Below, one piece after another: positions 36,111-49,869 of a stretch of 64,000 nucleotides of DNA. Numbering within the stretch: the stretch's first letter is position 1; each line of letters begins with the position of its first letter. The notes under the pieces are model-generated. The model was not told the origin of the DNA, ran no database searches, and worked only from the letters and a program-made list of their open reading frames with translations. Origin of the DNA: Papio anubis (Eukaryota; Chordata; Mammalia; Primates; Cercopithecidae); the NCBI RefSeq assembly GCF_008728515.1, contig NC_044978.1, positions 8,934,452-8,998,451 on the forward strand. The letters are read 5' to 3'. Position numbers and translations under genes: made by a program.

Positions 36111-37541
36111 GCAGAGAGAAATCTGACTGCTGTCTACTGAAAATGTAGGTGAGAACGAGGAAATTTAGGACACAATTTAGTCACTTCATAATCCTGTACT
36201 GTTTCAGCTATTTTTTAAAAAGTTGGCTGTGGGGCTTCATATGCAGCACCATCACTTTTATCTACTCTAAAACTTACCTTGTTAGATTCAACTTACTTGT
36301 ACAGACCTGATGAGATTTTTATTGATTCTACTTGTCATGGTTTTCTCTTATATATTTGTAATACCCACCATATAAAATTGAGATACTTAAACTATATTTG
36401 TTAAAACTATGCTTAAAAGGCACTAACAGTATCAAGTGCATGTTAAGTAGCCTATGAATAATAGACATTGTAACTATTTTTAATAAAGAGATTAGCTACA
36501 TCTTTCAGCCACCTCTCCATTTATACATATAACAGGTGAAGTGCACGCATATTATCATTTAATGTAAATAGTGTTAGTCACTATTTTGCAAACACATTTT
36601 CACAAAATTGTGAGGAAAAAAAAAACACTAAACCATGAAGCTGGGATTCATAAAATGCATCTACTTCCACAATAGGCAGAGAGGCAATGGTGATGAAAGT
36701 TCCTCGTGTTTTCCACCATTGCACTTCATATTTGCCCTACAAAGAGTGCCTTTGGGAATACGGGTTGTTAAATCTCCACGGACAATTAACTGTTGGCCTC
36801 CTATCTGTCACTGCCAGCAAGGATACTATGTGTAATCATTCACATCATGGATTATACACAAAACTCCTCTGAACAGAAATGATGTATTCCACAACTCGTT
36901 TCATTGGGTCACTGATCAACCATCATGTGAGAGTTTTAGACAGAGCCGTGTTTGAATCTGGAGCCAAGGAATGAGGTGCGAACTCCAGACCTGGTTACCA
37001 ATCATTCCCCTAGTGTACTGGATGTCATAAAACATATGGTTATTAAGAGCTTAATGAACTATACCCAACTTGAAAAGTAAAGTCAACATAAAAGAATTTC
37101 AGTCTACATATGATACCTTAATAAAAAGTAAATGCTTTTAAACTTAGTAGAAATGATAGCACTATCAATGCATGTATCCTTTTGTGCCATTCTTAGAAAA
37201 TGAAAATGTAAGTATGAGATATTTGAAACCAAAATCTATGATCACTTATACATTGTATTTGCATCTCTTGAACAATATTACTGTTTTTAAAAATTGCATC
37301 CTTAAGGGGTACAGATGGAATGGGGGAAAAAGCTGTTCTGAGAACTACAGAAATGAGTTAAAGTGAACATGGGAAGCCCACAACCTTCAGCAAATTATCA
37401 ACACTGGCAAGATTCCTGAAATATAAGAGCTCAGTTATCTATGTCTATGAATCAGTTAAAGCACCTACTGTGTGCTTGTCATATGCATCATGTAGGAGAA
37501 GAAAAATTTTTACCTCTACTCTCTTAAAGACTCCCCCCTCT

Positions 37542-37573
<32 letters not shown>

Positions 37574-40500
37574 CTGAGTCTGAAATTAAACTGACGTAAG
37601 AGAGTAACAGGAGAATAATTTATCAATTTATTTAACACAACTTTTACCTGGTGTGGGAGCCTTCATAAGAAAATCACCCAAAGACATCCTTTGAGTTGAA
37701 CATTTCTATACCGCATTAGACAAAATATGGTAAATTATGAAAATGTGATTAAAGCTAAGCAGCTTGGGCTAGGGTAGCTAACTGGGTGAGAGGTGGCTAG
37801 GAAGGTAAGGGTTTGTCTTACAAATGTTTGCCAAGACTTTCCTTAGTCTTATCCCGTTCTTGAGAATGACACTTTCCTTCTCCTGTAGGAAGCAGGTCTT
37901 TCATGGGGGAATTTCATCTCTTTTAAGAAATCCAAGGAAAGTCAGTGTTCTTCCAGCTGCTCTTTCTCAAGAGTCTTTAACTCAAAACATTTAATATACC
38001 AGACTCGTATAATTTAGGGTTGAACGCTCTCAACTCAAAATTCAACATCCATACACATCCAGTAAGAAACAGCTGAGAATGATAAACCAGGTTGACTCTC
38101 AGCATTCAAGTCCAAGTCGATGAGGGTGTATATGGAGGTGGCGGCTACGGGGGCAGGGAACTATAACAGATGCCTCAACACATGTCTAACCTTTTCAGCA
38201 GGTTCACTTTGAATGTTAATTTTACTGAGGGAAAGGAGAGAGGGAAACTCCTTTAGATAGTTTCTTCATTCTCTTATGCAAGCCATGTTTTTATCTATTT
38301 TTTTTTCTGGAAGAGCAAAAATTAAAACCATTAGCAAAGGGGTCAAATATATGATAGATCTAAAGGACTTAGGAAGTTCATTGTGTGTTTTGTGTTGCCA
38401 AATGCCAGTAAAATGTTTCAGCCAATATGAAAAACCAAAGGCAATATTGCTCTTACTTTGGGGCTGATTTTAGAGTTTCATTCTAATTTAAAGAGGGAAG
38501 AAGACAGACCACAGAAATACGCATCAGATGGAAAGGCCTTTAGTTCTCTTGGGAATAAGCAGGGTTTGCTTTCCATGATTGTATTTCAAGCATATGTGGT
38601 AAAAGAACAAAAGATAATTTTCAAAGTTAGAAATTTGACATACAAGAGAAAAACAGTATTTGAGAAAAGAAATGCATACAGAGGCATAAAAAAAGAGACT
38701 AAGTTAAACTTAAAACTTAAAATAAAGGATAAGGATTAAAATAAATGGATCATTACGATTTTTAAATGCTCCTGTAACTTGAAAGACTGAAGCATGAACT
38801 GCCAGTTGGTGTACACATATAACCGCCCAAACACATCACTTTGGCCAAGCTTGCATAATATAAGAACTCACTTTGTTATTAACATTTAAATGCAAATCAA
38901 TCTAATTTAGCAAATAAAGACACATACTCCTAGACGGGAAAACATCCTGAATAATTTGAATAGAATCTTTACTTGGAAACCACTTTCATCGTGTTATCAG
39001 AAAAACTAATTTGTTTCCAGCTGTGAGTTGGTGCAGCATCCCATAATGGAATCAAGGAGAAGCAGCATTCACTTTTTGCTCTGTATTTCTACAGCATCAG
39101 AGTACAGCTGATGAATCACATATCCATCCACATCCGCTTACAGCAAGGAAGCAGTATTCTTTGTTAAAAGGTATTTTGTAGCAGCATTGGGAGCAGCTGC
39201 AACCACTCTGGAAAAGACAACTACCAGAGAAACAGTGCACATGTATATCAAGTTAAGATCTGTTTACACAAACCACGAGCGGAAGAGCAATGCTAATATA
39301 GCCAATCTGGCTCCACACTCTTGGAAGAAACCCGGAGGAGAGGAGAAGACCTTTTAATGAGACACCATGGTGCTTCCACTACTCAAGACCAGATGAGGCA
39401 GATTGCTCTTATTCCCAGAATCCCCGTTACCTCCCACTGCTGACTGCACATCCTGTGTGCGCTTGGTTGACAGGAGAAAATGACAGGTTGGAAATCTATG
39501 CCTATTGCTAGAAATGAGAAATGCCTCATCTTCCTTAACCCAAATCTAGGGTAGAAAATAATCAACCCCCTCCAGTTTTCATCTCCTCCAGAGAAAGGAG
39601 CAGGAAAGTTGAGCAAGTTCATTTGTATTAGAGCAACACATAAATAGAAGAGCTGTACAAAATCTTCCAATTCCTGTTTGATACTTGATACATGTCTGCA
39701 AAGCAACTCAACCTACAGTGGACCTCAGGTAATTATGACTGAGAGTAAAAGAGGTGAAAAGGGATCCCAAGGTACTCCCTCACTCCTTTGCAGATAATTC
39801 AGGAACCAGAAGTCAATCATTTAAATTAGGAAGTCTCAGAAAGGGCTGGTAAAACAGATGGAGTCATTTTATCCCCATGACAAGGAGTAGTAATGGTAGG
39901 GGACAGATTTCAAGAAACAAGAAGCTAATGTTGCATTGTGTTGGAGTGATCCCTCAGAAAAGAGGACCATACTCAGACCGCTGAGGGGAAAGAGGGCTGA
40001 TTTTAAGAAGTTTAAGTTTGTAGCACGTTAATAGCAACACAATTCAAAGATAGCAGAATAAGGACCACCCATGGCATTCTGAAGCGCACCATCCTTTCAC
40101 CTCCTGGCTCAAAAATAAACTACCCAGGAGATTCTCAGAAGGTTGGTTGCAATAGAAATCCCTGAGCTATCCTACGAAAAACATGGGAAAAAGGCCAGGA
40201 CATGGCTAGGTTTTCAGTGGATTGCCCGAATTCAGATTTTTAAAATCTTGACATAGCTTCTTATAGGAGTAATTTAACTCAAGTGCTCAACATGCAATTA
40301 GGGAAAGGAGACAAAATGCTGAGACTTTTTAACAGGTGAAAGCTTTAGATGCAAATGTGGATGACTCCTATTACATACCTGCAGCCCGAAGTACAATATG
40401 CTCAAATGCCTCGAAGGGAAAAAATCACTGAAGTCTTTTATTATCACACAAACTAGCTAACCGTGTGACAAATTTTATGTCAATAACAAAAGTGTCCCGT

Positions 40501-41929
40501 TCCCTTACTCTTCATTTTATAAAGGTGTATTTCCTTTACCAGGAAGGGAACCAGAGCATGAGCTTTCTACAGCTCAGTGAGGGCTCAGAGAGCTACACAA
40601 AAAAGCAAGCAACTGAAATCTGCTAACTTAGCCTGTCTTAGAAGCATTTTCCAGGGAGAATGCTAACCAAATTGTATAAATAGCATAAAGAAATGAGGGA
40701 AAGCAACAGCTTGTTTTTCCCCGTCTGCCCAAATCTATTGAGAATGCAACCGTTACTTTTGCAGGTGAAACACATTAGCTAACAAAGGTGTCATTAGTTT
40801 CTCGTAATGTATTTGGAATAATTCACAAGCGAATAGCATTCACCAGAGGCAGTTCTCAGACGACATCATTGTGCCCTCCCCTCCAGCAGTGAATCTGCTG
40901 GGAGAGTTCATGAATACCTGCTTATTCTGCTGCCCAGAAGTTATCAGCCTGGTAAAGACATTAGAGGTCAGGATCCTGCAGGCAAATGTTAAGGAACAAT
41001 TTTCCTGGCACATCTCTGGCAGTTTGTTCCATTAAGATTGAATTGAAAAGAGAATTTTTAAAAAGGCTTCAGCAATGCTCACACCTGGACAACTGCCCAG
41101 CCGCGAGGGACTGAATCTTGCCATCCTTTTTGGCCTCAAATATTATAGAGAATGAGTATCATTTTTTGCCCCATGTAAAACTGGATGTTTTAATAAATTT
41201 AGTAAATTCATTACATCTGGCATTACTTCTTATAGTTTTTTGGCAGAAGAATATATAGATGGTTTCGCTTCATGAGAAGGCAGAAAATAGTGTAGTGTTC
41301 GAATTTAACTGATGAGATGTAAGAACAGACATGAGCATTCCTTAAAGGGGATTCAAGAAGTTTCTGTCAGAAGGGCTATTTGATTACGGAATGTGTCTCC
41401 TAGGGAGAAGAAAAGGATGTGGTAATGGGTTCCCAAGTAGCTCTTTGTGGCATAGTTAAATCCCATGGCGCAAGTTTCTGAGGGGCCTGTTTCAGCTAAC
41501 TTCTCCTCCTCATCTCATGAAACTTTCCTCCAGGGCATCAATTATGCAATGCAGTCTTACTATCTTATTAAGTACATTTTTTATTTTATATTTACAAAAG
41601 AACCTCCCACTGTTGGTATCTGACATAGACTTAGAAAGAATAGATTGGTATATTCTCATATCTGTAAAGGGATATAGTATCTCCTTGGGTAAGCCGAAGG
41701 ATGTATCATCACTTTCTAAAAACCAGGAACTGGGGTTTTAATGATGTTATTTTTAAAACAAAAAGATGCCTGGTGCAAGGATTCCTGGAGACTTTGGCCA
41801 CTATTGACTTCGGCAGTACTTTCATAAGAAGTGAGTGAAAATCTGTTACGCTAGTCTGAGTGTGAATTTTTGGCAGGGTGGGAGTGGGGATTGGTAACAG
41901 TAACATGAGGCTACTCATGCCATTTGCAG
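36111..41929. other. 5.8 kb repeat-poor, unassigned non-coding DNA
   Basis: No Alu, L1 or LTR was recognised in this block, the longest such stretch in the window. A weak MIR-like patch lies near 36530-36680 and a CA microsatellite at 37546-37573. Open frames up to 107 codons (39383-39706, minus) lack domains. The lack of insertions could mean sequence constraint or simply missed old repeats. Confidence 0.45.
37546..37573 (+). repeat. (AC)14 microsatellite
   Basis: An uninterrupted AC dinucleotide run of about 28 bases preceded by 'ctctacatac'. Uninterrupted runs of this length are usually polymorphic in primates. Confidence 0.95.
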
Positions 41930-43091
41930 AGTATCAGTCCATCTTTATACTGCCATAAAGAACTTCCCGGGACTGGGTGATTTATAAAGGAAAGAGGTTT
42001 AATTGACTCACCGTTCAGCATGGATAGAGAAGCCTTAGGAAACTTACAATCACGGCGGAAGGTGAAGGGGAAGCAAGCACTTTCCTCAGAAGATGGCAGG
42101 AAGGAGAAGGGCCGAGCAAAGTGGGAAGAGCCCTTTATAAAACCATCAGATCTGCTGAGAACTCACTCACTATCACGAGAACAGCGTGGGGGAACTGCAG
42201 CCGTGATTCAATTATCTTCACCTGGTATCTACCTTTGATACAGACAGGAGATAGGGAAATACTGGGTAGAAGAGGGTGGTTCCCAGCAAAGGCCTCACCC
42301 TCAAGCCTGAATACCCACAGCGCCAAATGAGGATAGGATTTCCTGTTTTCTCACCCAAAAAGCTGTCTTATGGCCTGCTACACCCCCTATCCTGTACCCA
42401 TATAAACCCTGAACCTCAGGCTTTAGAAGCAGATGAGGAGACAAGGAGACAAGCAAACGAATGGCAGAATGGTGTGGCAGAGAAAGAGTGTCTGAATGCC
42501 AAGAAGAGTTTGACTAGGGGAGGTCAGAGAGGAGTTCAGCCGCTGGATGACTAAACTCCAGGGGAAGATTATCTCCCCACTCCATCCCCCTTCTAATTAC
42601 CCATTCATCCTGCTGAGAGCCACTTCCACCACTCAGTAAAACCCACATTCATCCTTCAAGTCTGTGTGTGACCCTATCATTCCAGGACGCTGGACAAGAG
42701 CTTAGGACCAAAGGTTCTCAAACTGACCCTCTGCCCTTGAGGAAAGGCAGAGGGTCCATTGAGCTGGTTAACACTTAAGCTGTCTGTGGATGGCAAAGTT
42801 GAAAGAGCACACTGTGTCACTCCCACTTAGGCTTTGGGAGCTGGGGACACCTACCCTAGATACTAATGAGTGGGGGCCAGATCCCGAAGCATTCGCCCTG
42901 GCTCCTACACCTGACAGTTTGTGTGCTCCCCATCCTGTAAGGCGTTTGAACTCACGGTGACTGAACACACACCCCTGTCTCACATCCTGTGATGGGGGCC
43001 AGGGAACTCTGGTTGCAGCTTGACATTTGAGGATTATGGGGTTTACAATTCAAGGTGAGATTTGGGTGAGGACCCAAACCTAACCATGTCA
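41930..43091 (-). mobile_element. THE1/MST-type MaLR LTR, minus, split by another LTR
   Basis: The plus strand shows 'tccatctttatactgccata', 'gactgggtgatttataaagg', 'acttacaatcacggcggaag', 'gagaactcactcactatcac', then after the inserted LTR 'caattcaaggtgagatttgg' and 'aggacccaaacctaaccatg'. This is an inverted THE1/MST LTR. The 3-4 bp 'gcag' word flanks both ends and may be a target-site remnant. The LTR is solitary. Confidence 0.88.
42236..43017 (+). mobile_element. ERV1-like LTR nested in the THE1/MST LTR
   Basis: A 782-bp element begins TG ('tgatacagacaggagatagg') and ends CA ('ggttgca'). It is flanked by 4-bp words 'cctt' (42232-42235) and 'gctt' (43018-43021), a target duplication with one change, as expected for ERV1 integration. 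Inside are a TATA-like 'catataaac' near 42399, a poly(A)-type 'cagtaaaacc' near 42634, and an 11-bp inverted repeat at 42725-42735/42746-42756. No internal retroviral sequence is attached. The family is not named with confidence. Confidence 0.8.
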
Positions 43092-43639
43092 AGCAGAACA
43101 CTGATCTATGAAATCCAAATAATATATGGACTGGCCCTTGAATCTCTTCATACATGGAGGCTATCAATTGCCAACTGAGATTACCCAAAAGATTATTTAA
43201 GGGACTAAAAAGTAATTTGTAATGTGTTACATATTTTACCCAGGCACAACTTTAAGAACCACTATATAAGCAGTTCTCTACTTTCCTAAGTAATGCCCTC
43301 TGGACAGTGCTCTGAAAATCCAATATATAAATGTCTAATATATAAAAGTTAATATCCTTATAAAATTTAAGGGGCAGAAACTATTACACGGTCTCCAACT
43401 TTCACAGGTGAAGGTTAACACCCTCTTCAGGAGGGCACAGACAAGAACGTTCACCTGTCTTCATTGGAGAGTGGGAAATAGAGAACGGGATTGAAGCACC
43501 TGTTGTGTGCCAGGCACACCTGACAGTCATAACAAAGCACACCCTGCGAGTGACCTTATGTGGCAGACACACCTGAATGTGTGTTCAGAGTTCTGTGCTA
43601 AGGAACCCAGGAGTGGCCAAGCCAGAGAATCAGTGAAAC
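43092..43639. other. unassigned spacer
   Basis: No clear repeat or gene. Phrases such as 'ttgtgtgccaggcacacct' near 43503 hint at a degraded MIR or L2 end. Confidence 0.4.
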
Positions 43640-44145
43640 AGTGCTCCTTCTCTGTGAGGAACATCTGAGCCCTGGCCCGTCCCAAGGAACATGGGCTGCA
43701 TAGAGATGGGGGCCTTTTGTTTGGGGGTTAAAGGAAGGTTGTCAGGTGGAGGTTGTTAGGGGGAGGGTGCTAAGTGAAAATGCTATATAATCGGATGTTT
43801 TCTTTTTTTTTTTCTTTTCCTTTAAAACAAGTGGGTGGTTCTCCTGCTTAGTCTGCTGCCACTGGACTGCCTTGTTTATGAGTTTCCTCCTAATAAAACC
43901 CCATTTCTCTTTTGTTGGCTGTGGGTCTCCCTGTCCCCTGAACCTGGTGCCATTCCTACTGAAGTGAATAGGGCTTGGGCCAGACACCTCTCTCCCAGCT
44001 CTGCATGGTTTTTAGGCAGCCTGCAATCATTTAAACCGGCGGCTGGACTGGCTAGGTACCTGGAACAGAGCTTCCAGAAAAGAGAAAAGGCTCCTTCCCC
44101 ACACAAATCTCTTGCCCTACAGGTGAGGGATTTGTGACTGTCAAG
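43640..44145 (+). mobile_element. probable solitary ERV LTR
   Basis: The block has LTR architecture: TATA-like 'gctatataatcgg' near 43782, then 'cctaataaaaccccatttct' (AATAAA at about 43891) and a downstream GT-rich 'tgttggctgtgggtctccct'. The words 'gagtttcctcctaataaaac' recall MER-type ERV1 LTRs. Boundaries are uncertain and no internal sequence is attached. Short frames on both strands here reflect the GC-richer LTR. Confidence 0.55.
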
Positions 44146-46639
44146 TTCCCCAAGGACGTGAAAACCTCACAACATTACGTGTTAAGTGGCAAAGACCCAC
44201 TCCGTGTGAGAACAGCAATTTGAATGTGTCAATGTGAAATACTCAAAAGCATCTATTGTGTGGTGTTAAAATGGAGACGTTTGGAATAGTTCATATATGA
44301 AATTTGGGTCACCAAGAAAGAAGCTTTAATCAAGTAAGATTTTGTTTCATACACGCACAAGTACACACACACTCCCCTTTGACAAAAGAAGGAAAAACAG
44401 TTAAGTAACTCGAGACACGTTGAATAGATGAGAGAAGGCCCCATAAAGGACTCAGGAAATAGAGCCACAGATTAGTCCCATTATGCCACAAAAAAATGAT
44501 GTAATTTTAATAGGCATAAGAGAGCATATGACTTAAAAAATTTTTCTCTAAGCCTTAGTTTATCTATAAGAGAGATCATATAATCAATGTGTTTTTCTGT
44601 AAAATTTTTATTTCTATTCTCTATATTATTCTTGAAACAATGCCAATGCCTTGAAAATATTAGTATTCACACTACCTAGTTCAAGGAATACATCTTAACC
44701 TGCACAAATCATCATCTTAGCTATACTGGGCATTGAAAGGAAAATTCTTATAATTTAAAATATATTTGAAAATAATGTGTTTAGTGACTACCTACTATTG
44801 AGTCAGTGACTCTGATATACAATCACAAGCAATAGATTTCTCTATGGTATTATCCTTTGAAAACACTTTTCCTGTTTCAAATTTCCTAGGACTTGAGAAA
44901 TAAAGTAATTGAGAATAATCTCTTTACAGTTTAAACCAGGTATGAAGTCTGAAACATTTATATAGAGATAGTTAGGTTTTATATAGGAGATATAATACAT
45001 ACATAATGCATACACCTAAACATTAGGATCACTAGGAAATTTTTCTTCAAAAAAGGAGACTGTGAAATATCTATATGGCGTTTGAGCTTAGAGTCTGACC
45101 TGAGTATTCTTACTATGAAATCTTAGAATATGAAAAGTTCACAGTTTAGAGATTTTTAGGAGGTTACATGTAATAAGTAAAAGCATTTCTCAAAATATTT
45201 CCCTGATAAAAAAAATCTAGATTTCATCTTTGTATTCCTAAATATGCTAAAAATTAAGATCAATTTTTAATGTTGACTCTGAAAAAGTTCCCCATTAATC
45301 ATCCATAGCAATTAGTGGCCTAATGCCTCAAAGTATCATGTTTTATTTAATATTTGCTTTGCTGTGGGTTCCGAGGACTATGCCCGGCTGCGTTTATCCC
45401 TTATTCCATTCAGTGTTTATCCTGTCCCTGTAATTACCTCAAGATTTCATAGATTCATTTGCTGTCTCTAGTTCATTTTGAGTCCAAGTAGCAATCCCTT
45501 TGAGAAACAGGCAACATGGCTGCTACATGAGGATTGGGTGCTGCTGTAGAAATGTCTGTTGGGGCTAGTTAGAGGATAATACCAGAATATTTGTATCAGA
45601 CCAGACCTTTAAGAAATACCCTGACTTGATGTTGCCCCCCAGCATGCTCTGTCAAATCTCCTGCATCATATATACACATATAGGACCAAGGGAGAAAGGG
45701 TGTGCAAGAAATATCGACAGAGACAGAGAGAGACCACTTTGTAAATCAGGAAAAGACACTCAAGTCATTTCTGGTCCTTCCTTGGCAAAGGGCTTCTTTG
45801 CATGAGCTTCATGGCAGCTCGGTGGAAAAAGGTCAGTAATTTGCTCACCCCTGATTCTATTTGACTGGACTCCAGGGAAAGCTGCTTGAGGTATAATCCC
45901 TTTGCCAAGATGCAGCGAATGGAAAAGCCGTACTGTCTACTCCTGCGGTTCCAACTCATAAAGTCAATTTTGGAGACAAGCTGTAGCCTGTTGTCTGTAG
46001 TAAGAATTGTAAATGAGCTGCTGAGACATCCTGCTTCGGGAATTCCTTTAAAAAAGGTTAAGTGTAAATTGCCCTTTGGATTAGTCTGAACATCTCCATT
46101 ATAAAAGTTGCTGGAACTAGTAGGCAGAAATAAAAGTTTCCAAAAAAAAAAAAAAAAGATAAAGAATACACTCTTGGAAAGAAATGCAGAAGTATAAAAT
46201 CATACTTTCTTTTCCTCAGTAAACACTTCTAACATTATATCTGCTATTAGATTACATAATAACATCTTACTACTTACTGTAGGAGAAAAGGAAGTGAACC
46301 GAAAGTTCATTTTAAGAAATTAAATTCTAAATTACCATTACTATCTAAAAAAATGTATTTGACTACTGAGGGCATACAGATCTCATATTGCAAAGTATAC
46401 ATATAGTCTTTCAAATATATCAAATGATTCCCCCCCCCACAATCAGTAAAATAATATTCAACTTAAAATACAAATACAGAGTTAAAAAATTCTAAGCTTT
46501 TATGAATCTGATTTTTAAGGCATGACCTCATTCCAATACCATAAGGGAAATGCTATAATTAAGATTCCCTGTCCCTTAAAAAAATTTAAACAGAAAGAAT
46601 AATTGTACCCTGTTAATATATTGTTACACATAGGCATTT
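44146..46639. other. 2.5 kb AT-rich unassigned DNA
   Basis: No gene or repeat family recognised. A short A-run sits at 46142-46157 and a C-run at 46431-46439. Open frames of 64-71 codons lack domains. Confidence 0.45.
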
Positions 46640-46960
46640 TAATAATAGTAGTACAGAAGTATAATGAGAAAGAGTGGTCCCAGTGCTGCTTCCCAGAGGC
46701 AACCACTTTTAACTATTTTTCCTTTTAGTTCTTCTGGTAGTTACTTCCATATCTCTAGGTACTTTCTTGATTCATTAAAACTCATCATTTTATATTGTGT
46801 TTCTGCTGTAATAGGTAAGAATGAAGTGATTTCCTATTTTCCTTTCCTGCCCACTCATTTTTATTTTGCTCCAATTCCTCCAGTGTTTGTTTATTGTTGG
46901 GCTTTTAATAATACACTTGAAATTTTGTCTTATGCAGTCAAGACTAGACTTTGAAAGATG
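46640..46960 (-). mobile_element. possible old L1 3' fragment, minus orientation
   Basis: 'agtgctgcttcccagaggca', 'accacttttaactatttttc' and 'ttctggtagttacttccata' resemble the inverted 3' end of old L1MC/ME elements ('cccagaggcaaccactgttac'). The match is short and the end is unclear. Confidence 0.42.
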
Positions 46961-48429
46961 AAAAGATGAAGGAATTAGTGCTCCTCTGTTTTCCTTCCAC
47001 TGCTCCTTCCTACTTCTATGAGCCACTGCTAATAGTTGATAACACCAGTACTATTTTGTACCACTATGGTCTCATTGTTTGTTTATAAATTGATTTAAAA
47101 TATTGAAATCATAAAGCAGGATCTATGTCATTTTGACTCTGTGAATATTGTTCACTATAAGGGCAAATCAATGGCTGAGGGAACATGTCCTTCTCTGTGG
47201 TAAGACAATCATAAACTCTCTGCCATTTCAAGAAGGTTCTAATGGATTCCCCTCACTCCTCTGTATCTATTAGTTTTCAAAAGTATGAAATTCTTCTTTC
47301 TTGTTGAAATAAGAAACATCATCTTACTATTACCTTTCAGATTACCATTCATTCTGTTTGATATCCATTCCATTAAATTTCTTGAAGCCCAGTAATTTCC
47401 TGTTTTAATTCAATCGGATAAATTTCAAATTTGGCCCATGACTGTTTGAATAGATTTCTTCTTCCTGAAATTTTAGGACATTCTTACTTCTGCACATCTC
47501 TTAATAATCTGAAATTGCACTATTATGTATTTCAGCTGGGAAATTTTATTCTGTCTTTGGCAGGAGAATTGGAAGACATACATCTTTCTTAAACTCTGGA
47601 GATGTTTTCTTGTATTTTTTTTTGATAACTTTTTTACTTGTGTTCTCTCTATAGTTTCACGAATTTGTACTAGTTGAATGTTTGATCTATGATTTGATTC
47701 TCAATATTTCTTTTAGTTTCATATTTACCTCATCTTTCTTTTTAAAAAAATTACTCTGTTTTTGAAATTCCCCTAAATTTTATTTTCCACCAGTTCCACA
47801 ATTTTTTAAAGTTAATAGATTGCATTTTTAAGTTATATATTTTTTTTCTTTTCTGATTGTCTACCTTACATAGCATGTATTTTAAGTCTTTTCCATATAA
47901 TAACTTTTCACATTTCTCTTAGGTTACATATACTTAGAGACAGGTTCCATATATCTAGAGACAATTTTCAAAAGTCCTCCATTTCTGCTTCTTGTGAGTA
48001 GAGGCATGAACTTCCTTTAGTCCACATTATCTTTTCAAAGAATTCTGTGTAGAAAAATACTTTGGGAGATAAAGCTCCTCCCTCTAGGAAGAAGGACAAT
48101 TTTGTGTGCTGTTCAATATAGTAAAGAAAGTGTTGACTCACTTAGATGTAACTAGCAGGCAGGCTTTTCTCCCATGATAAAGATTTCTGAAGACTACAGC
48201 TTTTCCCTTAATGTCAGTCATTGTATGTGCATGTGTCACTCAGCTCTCTTTGCCTCAAACTCTGGAGATTGGTGCTTAAGGAACTGGTAAAAGAGTGCTA
48301 ATACTCTGTACAGAACTACTGTTTTGGGTAGTAAACAGTCTTCTGTCTCTGACCCAGAGGTCTCATATCTCTGCCCAGCATTCACAAAACTATGGCAGAC
48401 AAGCAGGGTAAAATCCCAGACCTTTCATT

Positions 48430-48472
<43 letters not shown>

Positions 48473-49869
48473 CAAAACTGCATTATCCTCCACTTCTCTT
48501 TATATATATATATTACGTTTTAAGGTCTCTTCTGCTCTTTTTATTATTACTTTTTCCTCTGGAGTCATTTTTTTGTGCTTAATCATTGTCTTTATTCTGT
48601 CTTTCATTCCCCATGCTCTCCTCAAACGTCTGGTTTTATTGATTTGTTCACATTAAGAATGGGAGAAAGAAAAGAAATTGACATCTGTGTTACCTATATG
48701 AGGTGCTTGTAACTGGCAAGTGTTTGGGGAGTTAGAACAGAAAACTCAGAAATTTTACTGTGGTTGGAGTGAAGAGGCGAGAAGCCCAGTTGCCACATGT
48801 GTAGAGCTGGGCACTGGGACATTAACCTTTTTGCTGGTCTAGTCTTCAAATGTAGTTTCGTGCCGTGGCATGAACTCCACCCCCAGATGGTAGAGTTTGA
48901 CTCCACCATCTGGCTCCTTTTAATACGAACATTTCTGCATTACATACTGCATAGAATAATTTTAAACATGTGAACATGCCCATTCGTTTATATTCTAAAG
49001 AAAATTTCCCCCTAAAATGTCAGTAGTCTATACTGAAACACTCCAAAGAAAAAGTGATTTTAAAACTGCCGTTTGTATGTTTGATGATCCACAAACTCTA
49101 GGGTCAGCATGATTTACTTAATTTCATGCCATTGTCTCTTATTTTCCTCACATTAATCTAAGTAATTCTACCACCTCAAGCCAGTCCTAGAAGTGTTCTC
49201 ATTTCAATTAAGACTTTTAAGTGTTTCTAAACTGTCATTTAGCCATATTACACCTTCATTGTTTGTGTTACTCTTCCATGAAATGTTTCCAAGTGGTTTT
49301 TGCTCTGCCTAAGGGGATGGAAAGGCCTTGTATAAAGTCATCAAGTTACGTGGAATTCTTTGATGAATTATAATGACCAGCAGATCTTCTTCCAGTCTTT
49401 TTACTATCAAAATGGTTGATGCAAGTAACCAAAACTGTATTTAGTATGGTGAACAACACCGACCACTAAGTGTCAGAATTCTTTTGCTCCGAGATGAAAA
49501 AAAAAATTATTATTTTTTATTTAGCATCAATTTGAACTAATTTTGGCAGAACTCTTGACCAGTGTGTTCTTTGTTAAGGTTTTAAAATATTTTCTTTGTC
49601 TATCAATGTATATATACTATCAGACACTTACATGTTTCCTCATTATTTAAGGATTTCTCTACCTTCATTTTGATGTATCCAAATTTCAAGTTAAAGCAAG
49701 TAATTTCTACAAGCGTCTATTGAGTGCAGTTTATTTGTGAGGCAATGATACTACAGGATTTATGTTTTTTGCCCTTCAGGACCTTACCATGTGGTTTAGT
49801 TAATGAGAAGATCATACCATTTAACACTGTTTAATGTCACCTTTCTGTTGCTGTTCTGATCATTTGCTT
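46961..49869. other. 2.9 kb unassigned DNA with a microsatellite
   Basis: Mostly AT-rich sequence with no firm assignment. A hairpin-capable pair 'ccagatggt'/'accatctgg' lies at 48883-48891 and 48905-48913. Bases 49710-49830 weakly resemble an inverted L2 or MIR end ('ctattgagtgcagtttattt ... cccttcaggaccttacc'). Confidence 0.4.
48433..48470 (+). repeat. (AC)19 microsatellite
   Basis: An uninterrupted AC run of about 38 bases, the longest dinucleotide run in the window, followed by 'cccaaaactg'. Likely length-variable. Confidence 0.96.

Noticed and set aside
48433..48470. CRISPR-like or telomere-like array
   Set aside because: It is a simple AC dinucleotide run without spacers or longer repeat units.
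48883..48913. Hairpin as a microRNA precursor
   Set aside because: The stem is only 9 bp with a 13-base loop, far shorter than a microRNA precursor stem.
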